In this document: positions 52,800 to 61,756 of the stretch, piece after piece | Position numbering within the stretch: position 1 is the first letter of the stretch | Layout: every line of letters begins with the position of its first letter | Source of the DNA: Clostridiales bacterium 38-18 | GTDB taxonomy: Bacteria; Bacillota; Clostridia; Peptostreptococcales; Acidaminobacteraceae | NCBI GenBank assembly: GCA_001897605.1 | Contig: MKTL01000005.1 | Coordinates: forward strand, 124,001 to 188,000 | Direction of reading: 5' to 3' | DNA length: 64,000 nt | Made by a program: the position numbers and the translations under genes | The notes under the pieces: generated by a model | Seen by the model: the letters and a program-made list of their open reading frames with translations, nothing else | Told to the model about the DNA's origin: nothing | Database searches by the model: none

Positions 52800-53747
52800 A
52801 TGAATAAACTCACTTATAAACTAGCTGACAAAATGATATCTGATGATAAATTAACCTCATTTGAGTTTGATTTTCTTGTAAAGGCTTCCAAGCGTGCTGA
52901 CGAATACGGCATTATTAAAGGTCTTTACTATAATGAATTTTCAAAAGAGTTAAATTGTCACGTCTCAACTTACTATAACCTCTTGGAATCTCTTGAAAAT
53001 AGAGGTTATATCAGAGTGCAAAAAAATCATAATACTGATATTGATGTTGTTTTGCTTCAAAATAGTTTTTATAGTGAAGATACTGACTCAGTTGTATATG
53101 GGTCTTACATAAATTTAGGTGTTAATCTATTTTGGGATGATGAATTTTATCGTACCAGAGTTGGAGCGAAACGATTAATGCTCTGGCTACTTAAAAGAGT
53201 TTTATCAGCAGGGGCAAATGATAGAAAAAAAATGAAGTCTAGTCGTGATTTTTATAGCTTGAACAAGCTCTTTTTTAATAAATTTGAAGAGACAAAGGAA
53301 ATCGTAAAGCTCTTAAAAATCCAAGCTCGCATGATTAAAGAATATTACCATGATCTGATGAAATGGGTCTCTTATGAATCAAAAGTTAATTTAGGTAACA
53401 CCATTAAAGATGTTGTGACTGTAAAAAGGAAATCAGCTTTAAATGGGAGCGATACTTTGATTGCTGACAAAAAAACATTCCTTTATACAAAGCATGGTGA
53501 TTTTCCGTACCACTTACATTATGTTAAAACGTTCTGTAGACGTTTTAAAGTTAATGGTAATCGTGAAGATTTTGAAGATGTTGCAGGTCTTATCGGACAA
53601 TATAGAAATAAGGCGAGTAAGCTAGGTAAAGACATATTCAATATGGTTACAAATTCAATTCAAATGTCTTGCTTTAATAAGCCTTTGGACGGCAGATCAG
53701 TACATCAAGTTTTACGCAATATATTAACCTCAGTAGAGCCTTTCTAA
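52800..53747 (+). CDS. winged-helix-like plasmid protein, possible replication initiator
   Basis: ELNCHVSTYYNLLESLENRGYIRV HTH; position in plasmid-type backbone. Confidence 0.4.
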   Translation: MNKLTYKLADKMISDDKLTSFEFDFLVKASKRADEYGIIKGLYYNEFSKELNCHVSTYYNLLESLENRGYIRVQKNHNTDIDVVLLQNSFYSEDTDSVVYGSYINLGVNLFWDDEFYRTRVGAKRLMLWLLKRVLSAGANDRKKMKSSRDFYSLNKLFFNKFEETKEIVKLLKIQARMIKEYYHDLMKWVSYESKVNLGNTIKDVVTVKRKSALNGSDTLIADKKTFLYTKHGDFPYHLHYVKTFCRRFKVNGNREDFEDVAGLIGQYRNKASKLGKDIFNMVTNSIQMSCFNKPLDGRSVHQVLRNILTSVEPF

Positions 53748-54351
53748 CCTCTAGACAGAGGTTTGCTTTGCGTGTAAATAAAACTCAATAGAGGTCAATT
53801 ATGAGCCTATTTTTCAACGTTTGATTGAAAATAAGGCTCTTTTTTTATGTCTTCAATAGCGAAAATAGGGGATAATTCGATTTTATGACTTAAGAACGGT
53901 TTAGCAAGTCAAATTTCATTCTATTTTTATGTATGTATCTATTGTGGATATTCTAATCTTAAACAGTATTTTCGAATTTTAGTTGTGACATTTTCGAATT
54001 TTAACTTTTTAAAAGTGAACGAAACCCGTTGATATGATAAGGTTTAAGCTATATTTAAACCGTCTTTATATATTTCTTTCTTTTATATCTCTTTTTTTTA
54101 TAAAATACTTAGTATATTTCTTGCAAATATTTCTAAAACACAAATCGAATCCAGCACTTAAATTGAGATTACCAATATTAAATATTTAGCTAAATGCCAA
54201 AGATACACTCATGCAAAGATTTTTAATAAGGATAGATTTTCAAAATTGAAAATCATAAATAGGAACTTGCGTGAATGATAAATAAGTCTGTCGCTGTTGT
54301 CTTTTCCTCTATTTTATGGTATTATTAATTATACTTTGACAATAAAGAGAG

Positions 54352-54600
54352 GTGACCATGAAGTCAACGGGAATAGTTAGAAAAATAGATGATAATGGTA
54401 GATTGGTAATTCCAAAAGAGTTAAGGGATATGCTTCATCTGACAGGTGATTATGAGGTTTTTTCTGAGGATGATTTAATTATCATTAAAAGGTATTATGA
54501 ACGTTGCCGTATTTGTGCGAGTAGTGAACATGAATTAACAGTTTTTAAAGATGTATTGATCTGTGTAGATTGCATTGATTTTATTAAGGAGAATATATGA
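54352..54600 (+). CDS. AbrB/SpoVT-type regulator with zinc ribbon
   Basis: STGIVRKIDDNGRLVIPKELRDMLHL; CRIC..CVDC. Confidence 0.88.
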   Translation: MTMKSTGIVRKIDDNGRLVIPKELRDMLHLTGDYEVFSEDDLIIIKRYYERCRICASSEHELTVFKDVLICVDCIDFIKENI

Positions 54601-55550
54601 CTCTTTCATCTGAACAATGGTATAAGGCGAGAAACATTGATATAGGCTATGCTTGTGAGCGTTTAGGCATTCAACTTAAACAATGGGGGAGAAGGTTAAA
54701 GCTCGAAGGTTACGGCGGTCTCTATATTTTAGATAATGTTTATTATAGATGGTCTAATCATGAGTGGGGTAATTCTATAGATTTCTTTGTAAATTACTTT
54801 GATATGAGTCCCGATGATGCAGCCATTATGCTTTTGAATCTTACTGGTGATTATTCTCAGTCAGAGCATGCTTATAAGCCTCAAGCAAATACCACGAAGA
54901 AGCAAAATGATAATGATGGTTTAAATTGTGTGCTTCCTGCTCTTACTAAAGATGTTCGACGTATAATTGCATATCTCACAAAGACACGGTGTATCGATAT
55001 TGATATTGTACTTAAGATGATTAAACGCAATCTGATCGGACAAGACGAAAGGGGTAATGTTGTTTTTATTTGGTACGATATTTTAGATCAGTCCAGACAT
55101 ATTATTGAGAATGCTAGAGGGTTTGAATTAAAAGGAACTACTCAAAAGCCTTTTCGTTACTTATCACCAACCAATAAAACAGGACTAGGATTTAATTTCA
55201 TTGTAGGTACTGAAATAACAAAGGTATTCTTTTTTGAAGCGGCCATTGACGCAATTTCATTTTATGAGCTTCATAAAGACCAAGCCTTTATTAAAGATTC
55301 TTTATTTCAGTCGATGCAAACTCTAGGTATCAAAGTTATATTTGATACTGAGGAAACTCTAAACATGCACTTTAATGAGTCAAATTGCTTCATCTGTGTT
55401 GATAATGATTCGGATAAAAAAGAAAACTATGCAGGTATTTATCTTGAAAGATTAGAAAAACAGTTTGAGCTTAAGTTTACTAAGCTCATACCAGAGCAAG
55501 GAGATTGGAACGATGTTTTAGTAAAATCGAAGCGTCAGCCTGACGCTTAA
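54597..55550 (+). CDS. DUF3991/Toprim-domain primase-like protein
   Basis: RWSNHEWGNSIDFFVNYFDMSPDDAAIMLL; Toprim-like FFEAAIDAISFYEL...FICVDNDSDKKENY. Confidence 0.75.
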   Translation: MTLSSEQWYKARNIDIGYACERLGIQLKQWGRRLKLEGYGGLYILDNVYYRWSNHEWGNSIDFFVNYFDMSPDDAAIMLLNLTGDYSQSEHAYKPQANTTKKQNDNDGLNCVLPALTKDVRRIIAYLTKTRCIDIDIVLKMIKRNLIGQDERGNVVFIWYDILDQSRHIIENARGFELKGTTQKPFRYLSPTNKTGLGFNFIVGTEITKVFFFEAAIDAISFYELHKDQAFIKDSLFQSMQTLGIKVIFDTEETLNMHFNESNCFICVDNDSDKKENYAGIYLERLEKQFELKFTKLIPEQGDWNDVLVKSKRQPDA

Positions 55551-55573
55551 TAATAAGTGATCGGAGATATATT

Positions 55574-56527
55574 ATGAGTCAAAATGACAAATTAAATAAT
55601 CTTGAATACAAATTAATGCAATTCGAAAAAAATGTTGATGCTTTTAAAGATAATAATGATTTCTGGACGAATTGGGAAAATTTTAGAAATTTTATAACCC
55701 ATGTCATAAATAAACATATTGTTAATGAATACGATTTTAAGACACTTGCCATTTGGGGAGCTGGTAGATGCAAAGATATTGATTTGTCTTTTTTTTGCGA
55801 GAATTTTGAGGAAGTTAATTTATTTGATATTAAAAGGAATGATGTAATAGAAGGCGTTAAAGCTCAAAATCTTTCCCAAAAACAGTTAGATAAAATTAAA
55901 ATTCATGAATCGTTTGATTTCCTAGATGTTGAAGATATCTTTTACATTGAATTAAAAGATATGTTTAAAAATAAGTCATCTGTAAAGTCAATTACAAAAT
56001 TTATAAGAAAACAGGCTAATAAAGTTAATATCCAAACTTCATTAAGTAAAGTTAATAAACAGTTTGATGTATCGATTTCATTAGGTGTTCATAGTCAATT
56101 ATTTTCTGATGTTAAGCATAGTTTTGACGAGTATTTAAATTTATATAATGATGAAGATGTGTCAAAAATTGGTGCTGAAAACAGGTATTTGCATAAAATA
56201 GGAGCATCTTTGTACAATCAATTTTTATATAATACCGTTCGTGATGGAGGTGCAATTTTTGTTGGGTTTGATCTAATTGAGTTTTCTCCTTATAGGGGTA
56301 CTTTAGAGTTGTTAGATCATTTTAAAATATTGATGGCAAAAGGTGAAATTTTCGAGCATTTGGACTCGTTCTTGAAATTAGGTGCAGTTTTGGGAGCTTA
56401 TGATGGTTATTATGATTTTACTAAATCTTTCAAAGATGAAGCTATAAAATTTCCTACTAATTTCGCTATATGGGATTATTTCGATTTTCATTCTTATTTT
56501 TTTATGACTACAGGCATTATTAAATAA
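55574..56527 (+). CDS. hypothetical protein
   Basis: Long ORF with RBS. Confidence 0.65.
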   Translation: MSQNDKLNNLEYKLMQFEKNVDAFKDNNDFWTNWENFRNFITHVINKHIVNEYDFKTLAIWGAGRCKDIDLSFFCENFEEVNLFDIKRNDVIEGVKAQNLSQKQLDKIKIHESFDFLDVEDIFYIELKDMFKNKSSVKSITKFIRKQANKVNIQTSLSKVNKQFDVSISLGVHSQLFSDVKHSFDEYLNLYNDEDVSKIGAENRYLHKIGASLYNQFLYNTVRDGGAIFVGFDLIEFSPYRGTLELLDHFKILMAKGEIFEHLDSFLKLGAVLGAYDGYYDFTKSFKDEAIKFPTNFAIWDYFDFHSYFFMTTGIIK

Positions 56528-56578
56528 TTTGAATTAAGTGTCATATTGGCGCTTTAATAATAAAAAGGAGATTAAAAC

Positions 56579-56842
56579 ATGAAAAAATTTGCAAAAGGTT
56601 TAAAAGTACAATTTTTTATTGGTAATAACCCTGTTTTACATGACCCAAGGTTTGAATTTTCAAAACTAGAAAAAGATAGCTCTCTGTACCTTGATTTAGA
56701 AGACACAAAAGACCAAGCTATTTTAAAAATACTATTGTCATCTGATAGTGTAGAATTACAGGCGAAAGAGTATCGAGTAACAGAAAAAACATTCATGTTA
56801 GATGGTACGGCTCTTTACATTAATGTTGAAGAAAAAAAATAA
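56579..56842 (+). CDS. hypothetical protein
   Basis: ORF with aaaggag RBS. Confidence 0.55.
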   Translation: MKKFAKGLKVQFFIGNNPVLHDPRFEFSKLEKDSSLYLDLEDTKDQAILKILLSSDSVELQAKEYRVTEKTFMLDGTALYINVEEKK

Positions 56843-56901
56843 TTGATGAATTTTAATAAGCGTCAGTCTGACGCTTGCTTTTTTTATTGTGAGGTCTGAT
56901 A

Positions 56902-57099
56902 ATGAGCAAAGAAGATTTTAAGAAAAAAGTAAAAATAGTTTTAAAGGAAATGATAGAATCGGGTGAAATTCAATTTAAACTTGTTCAAGAGGATATGGAA
57001 GGTAAAAATTATGACAAATACTCAATATTGAATTTAGAAATTCATATTGATGATGATATTATTGAGTCCAACGGACAAATATGGATTAATAAATTGTGA
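56902..57099 (+). CDS. hypothetical protein
   Basis: ORF with gtgagg RBS. Confidence 0.5.
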   Translation: MSKEDFKKKVKIVLKEMIESGEIQFKLVQEDMEGKNYDKYSILNLEIHIDDDIIESNGQIWINKL

Positions 57100-57142
57100 A
57101 ATATTTAGATTGAAAGAGAGGCGTCTTGATGACGCTTCTTTT

Positions 57143-57358
57143 ATTGTATTACATAGATAGACAAGCTCATGTTAGATCGGCAAGCTCAACAATTATATTT
57201 TGTATTACATTTTCTAAATTTCGCCCTGGTGCAGCTGAATGATTTTGTAATACATTTATTGACGTGTTTTATGCCGATCGGTGTTGCTGAAGAACTTAAT
57301 TTGTATTACATATTAGCAAAATCGATCGGATGCAGCTGCAACGTTTTGTAATACATAT
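57143..57358. repeat. four consecutive TGTAWTACA-bounded units upstream of parAB
   Basis: Five TGTAWTACA sites; interiors include GATCGG and GCAGCTG motifs. Confidence 0.9.
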
Positions 57359-57424
57359 TGAAAAGGTCTGTCGCATTTAACCTTTTTTGTGTTATTATGA
57401 TGATAAAATAATAATTTAGTTTAA

Positions 57425-57466
57425 AGGTCTGTTGCTATTGACCTTTACTGCGTTTTGTGGTATCAT
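57425..57466 (+). promoter_or_regulatory. parA promoter/operator
   Basis: AAAGGTC-tgttgctatt-GACCTTT inverted repeat overlapping TTGACC-17-TATCAT; similar inverted repeat at about 57363-57385. Confidence 0.7.
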
Positions 57467-57522
57467 TAATTAAGATGATAAATCACGAAGCGTCAGACTG
57501 ACGCTTGGAAAAAGGAGTAGTT

Positions 57523-58389
57523 ATGAAAAGGATAAAGATTGACAGAGCCTTTGGACTGGTAATCCCTGCAACCAAAGGCGGTGTAGCAAAAACAACTTCA
57601 TGTATCACTATTGGGTCAGAACTTGCTAGCAAAGGTTATAAGACGCTGATTGTTGATATGGACCCACAGGGTAATGTCTCGACAAATTTTGGTTTATATG
57701 ACCCAGAACAGGATTATATAGGTGATGTGTTGCTTGGTGAGAAAAATTTAAAAGATATTATCAAGCCTACAGCTTATAACAACCTATATATCATTCCATC
57801 AAATTTAAACTTAATTAATGTTGACGATACTCTTAAGAAAGCGACGCTTTTTTCAAAAGATAACTTAGTCGATTATTTATCACAATATGGTGTAGATGTA
57901 TCGAGCGTGGATCTTCCGCAATATGAAAATATCGAGTATACCTTACATGATGCTCTTGAGGAAGTACGTTCAGAGTTTGACTTTATTTTGATAGATGTTC
58001 CGCCTTATTATAACACTTTAGTTGAATGTTCATTATATGCGGCAGATGGCTATATCGTACCAGTTGGACTAGATAAGTTTGCTCTTGAAGGATTTAAATA
58101 TATTGTCGAAAAGGTCAAAAATGTTTTAAATAATGGGCATAATATTGAACTGATCGGCATCATTCCAACGAAGTATAGAAGAACATCATTACACAATGAA
58201 ATTCTAAAGATGATTAAATTGGAAATGAGTACAATTAATGTTTTTGACGAAATTCCAAATTCAGTAAAGGTTGAAGAAGCTCCGTTTTTTGAAAAGACTT
58301 TGACTGATTATCAACCGTACTTAGAAGCAACAATGAGATATAGAAAAATTGCAGACTTTATAATAAAACACGTAGAAAGCAGAGGTTAA
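57523..58389 (+). CDS. parA: ParA-family partition ATPase
   Basis: ATKGGVAKTTSCITIGSELASKGYKTLIVDMDPQGN. Confidence 0.93.
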   Translation: MKRIKIDRAFGLVIPATKGGVAKTTSCITIGSELASKGYKTLIVDMDPQGNVSTNFGLYDPEQDYIGDVLLGEKNLKDIIKPTAYNNLYIIPSNLNLINVDDTLKKATLFSKDNLVDYLSQYGVDVSSVDLPQYENIEYTLHDALEEVRSEFDFILIDVPPYYNTLVECSLYAADGYIVPVGLDKFALEGFKYIVEKVKNVLNNGHNIELIGIIPTKYRRTSLHNEILKMIKLEMSTINVFDEIPNSVKVEEAPFFEKTLTDYQPYLEATMRYRKIADFIIKHVESRG

Positions 58390-58392
58390 AAT

Positions 58393-59625
58393 ATGGCTAA
58401 AAATAATTTATCAAACCTAGTAAACAAATCTGTCAAATCAGTTAATGATTCAGTTTTGAAAGCATCTTCAAGCGAAAGTTTAATAATTCTAAAGAGAGAC
58501 GAGTTTCTTGAAATAGAGTCAATGTTTCCCGACAAACAGAAAGAGTATTTTTCATATGAAGATACTGATAAAGATTTTCTAGGCTTAGAAAAATCAGTGT
58601 TAAATATCGGTATTATTCACCCACCAACATTGAAAATGGTGGACGGAAAGTATAAGATGATTACCGGTCATAGAAAGCAAAATATTGTTAGAAGAAATCC
58701 CGACCATTTCGAACAAATTGACTGTATTGTAACCACTGACAATGAAGAAGTTTGTTATCTTAAGTTTCTAGATTCTAACGTTGAAGCAGGACGTGAAAAA
58801 TCAAGTATGGACTTGGTTAAAATCTTTGAAGAGGAAAAAGAAGTTTACAAACAGCTCGCAGAAAAGACAGGTCACAAGTACAATATCAACAAAGAAATCG
58901 CTGAAAATACTGGCAAATCTAAGAAAACAGTTGAGCGATATCTCAATGTAACTAACTTAATTCCAGAGTTTAGAGAAATATTCGATAAAGGGGAATGGAG
59001 CGTTTTAGCGGCTCAATCAATCGGTCAACTAAACGAGTATAACCAAAAAGAATTATTTAACATCTTTGGTGAATCGTTATCTAAAAAAACTGAATTAGAG
59101 ATTAAAACGATTAAAGAGAATCTAAGTCAGAAAACAGATGAATTAGTAGAACTTGAAGAAAAAGTTGGAATGTTAGAAGGCTCAATTAATGATAAAGAAA
59201 AAGAAATTGAGCAACTTAATATGAGTTTAGAAATCTATACTGAGGGTGATAATTCGTATAAAAATATCAAAACTAAGTTGGAAAATGCAAATGCAGAACT
59301 CTTCGAAATGAAATCTAATCAAGGTGAGATTATCAGACAAAAGGCTGAGGAATTATCTAAAAATAAGTTTGAAGAATATGAAAATACTATAAGAAAGATA
59401 ACCGCAGACAGCAAATCTTTGATGAAAAAACTTGATGATTCAAAAGAAAATATCGCTCTCTTATCTTCAATATTTGCCCTTAAGTCGATTTTGCCAACGG
59501 TAAAACAAGCAGTAAACAATTTTAAAAATGACAAAGCTGAAATCGACGAAAATACGAAATCGGAAATTGAAAGTACGATTAACATGATTAAAGAGTTTGA
59601 AACGTCACTTAAAGATTTAATATAA
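58393..59625 (+). CDS. parB: ParB-family partition protein with long coiled-coil
   Basis: ITGHRKQNIVRR; ENTGKSKKTVERYLNVTNLIPEFREIFDKGEWSVLAAQSI. Confidence 0.9.
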   Translation: MAKNNLSNLVNKSVKSVNDSVLKASSSESLIILKRDEFLEIESMFPDKQKEYFSYEDTDKDFLGLEKSVLNIGIIHPPTLKMVDGKYKMITGHRKQNIVRRNPDHFEQIDCIVTTDNEEVCYLKFLDSNVEAGREKSSMDLVKIFEEEKEVYKQLAEKTGHKYNINKEIAENTGKSKKTVERYLNVTNLIPEFREIFDKGEWSVLAAQSIGQLNEYNQKELFNIFGESLSKKTELEIKTIKENLSQKTDELVELEEKVGMLEGSINDKEKEIEQLNMSLEIYTEGDNSYKNIKTKLENANAELFEMKSNQGEIIRQKAEELSKNKFEEYENTIRKITADSKSLMKKLDDSKENIALLSSIFALKSILPTVKQAVNNFKNDKAEIDENTKSEIESTINMIKEFETSLKDLI

Positions 59626-59683
59626 AAAATAAATATAGCAGGGGGGAAACCCCCTCTATATTCTTTTCTAGGAGGCCCATATT

Positions 59684-59905
59684 ATGGCGAAATTTTGTAG
59701 ATTTAATTGTATAGGTACACTATCGGATAGCAAAGTTTCTAAAGATTTTAATTCATCATTTGAACAAAGAATTACAATTATAAATATACCTGTTGAAGTT
59801 TGTTCAACGTGTAAACAGCTCTATATTAATAAGGACACACAAAATAGAATTAACGAAATTCTTAATCAAGAACATTCACAAAGAATCGTTGATTTTGAAA
59901 AATAA
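59684..59905 (+). CDS. YgiT-like small zinc-finger protein
   Basis: EVCSTCKQLYIN motif. Confidence 0.45.
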   Translation: MAKFCRFNCIGTLSDSKVSKDFNSSFEQRITIINIPVEVCSTCKQLYINKDTQNRINEILNQEHSQRIVDFEK

Positions 59906-59928
59906 CTTATTTAAAAGGAGTGGTCAAA

Positions 59929-60204
59929 ATGCCTAAAACTATTAAAGATGGTTCAATAATTGCCAATAATCGTATTAAGGAAATGGCTAAATTATTAGAC
60001 ATAAAATTCAATCAATTCTCAGCAGACCTCGGACGATCAGACAAATATATTATTAATGTTACTAAGACAGATGAAAAAGCTATCTCTTATACTGTTGTAA
60101 AAGAAATTGTAGAATATTTAATCTATAAATCAGATGAATTAAGTAATGGTGAACAAATATTGTTGATTGACCCAGAGGATATTTATTATGAGAAATTCAG
60201 ATAA
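59929..60204 (+). CDS. small XRE-like DNA-binding protein
   Basis: IKEMAKLLDIKFNQFSADLGRSDKYIINV. Confidence 0.5.
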   Translation: MPKTIKDGSIIANNRIKEMAKLLDIKFNQFSADLGRSDKYIINVTKTDEKAISYTVVKEIVEYLIYKSDELSNGEQILLIDPEDIYYEKFR

Positions 60205-60817
60205 AATAAATCATATAAAGCTTCTACTAGAAGATGCAAAAATGTTCTCAATCATCTATCTTGGTTTTGAAAAAAAAGTTAAAAAGACATTCATTATTGA
60301 AACATCAAAGCAGTTTTTCTTGGATAATCTTACGTGTTTAGATTTAAAATCAATTGTCTCTGATGGTGAGTCTTTTGTATATTGCTTGGGTTTTTCATCA
60401 GCATATTATCATGATGTTGTTCTAAAAGTAGATGACGTAATTCAACAAAGCTATCTTATAGAGCGTGAGAAACTTAAAGGACTTAAAGCTATAAATCCCG
60501 TTGCAAGAGTACAACATACGCTTAAAGGTGGAAGACATTTTATAAGAAATTATTTCAGAAAAATAGCGACAAATACAGAACATCAATACAATGTGATTTT
60601 GCTTTTGATGAATATTTTTTCTAATTTTAAATACAGATTTCCTGTGTCTATATCGATTGAACAAGTAGAGAAAGTTTTGAATATGAAGTATTATAAGAGT
60701 CCTATTTTTTATTCAAAACTCAATCATATAATGCTTAATATTCTGATACTAAGTATTATATTTGGAAGTATTGTCATCGTCATATTTTCAAATTATTTAA
60801 TCAATAAAGGGGTGTAA
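60188..60817 (+). CDS. hypothetical protein with C-terminal TM
   Basis: ORF overlapping previous gene. Confidence 0.55.
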   Translation: MRNSDKINHIKLLLEDAKMFSIIYLGFEKKVKKTFIIETSKQFFLDNLTCLDLKSIVSDGESFVYCLGFSSAYYHDVVLKVDDVIQQSYLIEREKLKGLKAINPVARVQHTLKGGRHFIRNYFRKIATNTEHQYNVILLLMNIFSNFKYRFPVSISIEQVEKVLNMKYYKSPIFYSKLNHIMLNILILSIIFGSIVIVIFSNYLINKGV

Positions 60818-60820
60818 TTT

Positions 60821-61270
60821 ATGAAATCAGACGTTCTTTTGAACCATGCAATGTTGTTAAACCGTGATATAAAGGATTTTCTAAAAGTGGTGTCATATGA
60901 TAAATATTCTTGTTTAGATATGGTTGAAACTAATTCTCTAAATGATGAATTAATTAAGTCAGAGCTAGAGCGTGTAGCTGAACAACTAGACAATATTAGG
61001 ATTAGACTTAATTACTTAAATCGTCCGATCACTGTAGAAGGAGTTTTAAAATGTGATATAAACGGTCGATATTCGCTTGGTGATTTTGAATATAGCTGTG
61101 CGAGTAGTATTGAGTTTCTATTTGTAGACGAAGAAGATGATAGCAGTCAATGGATCATATCAAGCGTTGAAGGAAATGAGGACGGATATTATATAAAAGG
61201 GTATAAAAAAGTAAAAATGGAAGGTTTGACCGTAAGACGTAGAGAAATAGAGGGATTATATAACTTTTAA
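60821..61270 (+). CDS. hypothetical protein, possibly DUF5348-like
   Basis: Coiled-coil followed by GRYSLGDFEYSCASSIEFLF beta-rich region. Confidence 0.5.
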   Translation: MKSDVLLNHAMLLNRDIKDFLKVVSYDKYSCLDMVETNSLNDELIKSELERVAEQLDNIRIRLNYLNRPITVEGVLKCDINGRYSLGDFEYSCASSIEFLFVDEEDDSSQWIISSVEGNEDGYYIKGYKKVKMEGLTVRRREIEGLYNF

Positions 61271-61342
61271 TCATATTTTGTGATATAATATTCTATAGTA
61301 TATTATTGTATTATACAATCGGCTTGAAAAGGTGGTATGTAA

Positions 61343-61600
61343 GTGTCTGTAAGCTATGATGAACTATATCGAAATATGACGAAAGATAATAAGAAAATTC
61401 TTATGATAATTAGTAGCCAGAGCAACGTAAACTACAAATTCATTCAAGAAAAAACAGGACTAAAACAGAGATCGCTAGATATCGCCATTGCAGAACTTAT
61501 TGCGTGCTGCATAATTGAAAAGTATAAATTGAGAGAAAATTATCGTGAGACGTACTTCAAATTAACACGACATGGCATAGAGATCAGCAAGCTCTTATAA
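61343..61600 (+). CDS. winged-helix small protein
   Basis: NYKFIQEKTGLKQRSLDIAIAELIACCIIEKY. Confidence 0.5.
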   Translation: MSVSYDELYRNMTKDNKKILMIISSQSNVNYKFIQEKTGLKQRSLDIAIAELIACCIIEKYKLRENYRETYFKLTRHGIEISKLL

Positions 61601-61603
61601 GCA

Positions 61604-61696
61604 CTTTAACAACTCCCCTTTGTACCGCAGGGGAGAAGTTAAAGGCAATTTCAAAAACGACAACTCCCCCTTGTACCGCAGGGGAGAAGCCGTTTT
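61604..61696. repeat. two copies of covarying CTCCCC/GGGGAG hairpin, loop type TTGTACCGCA
   Basis: CTTTAAC-aa-CTCCCC-N11-GGGGAG-aa-GTTAAAG and AAAACGAC-aa-CTCCCC-N11-GGGGAG-aa-GCCGTTTT. Confidence 0.9.
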
Positions 61697-61721
61697 CTCA
61701 ACACGTCGCCCCAAGTTATTG

Positions 61722-61750
61722 TTGAGATTCAAATTTAAGTATGCTATAAT
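61722..61750 (+). promoter_or_regulatory. sigma-A promoter for the large structured RNA
   Basis: TTGAGA-17 bp-TATAAT. Confidence 0.8.
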
Positions 61751-61756
61751 TTGCAT

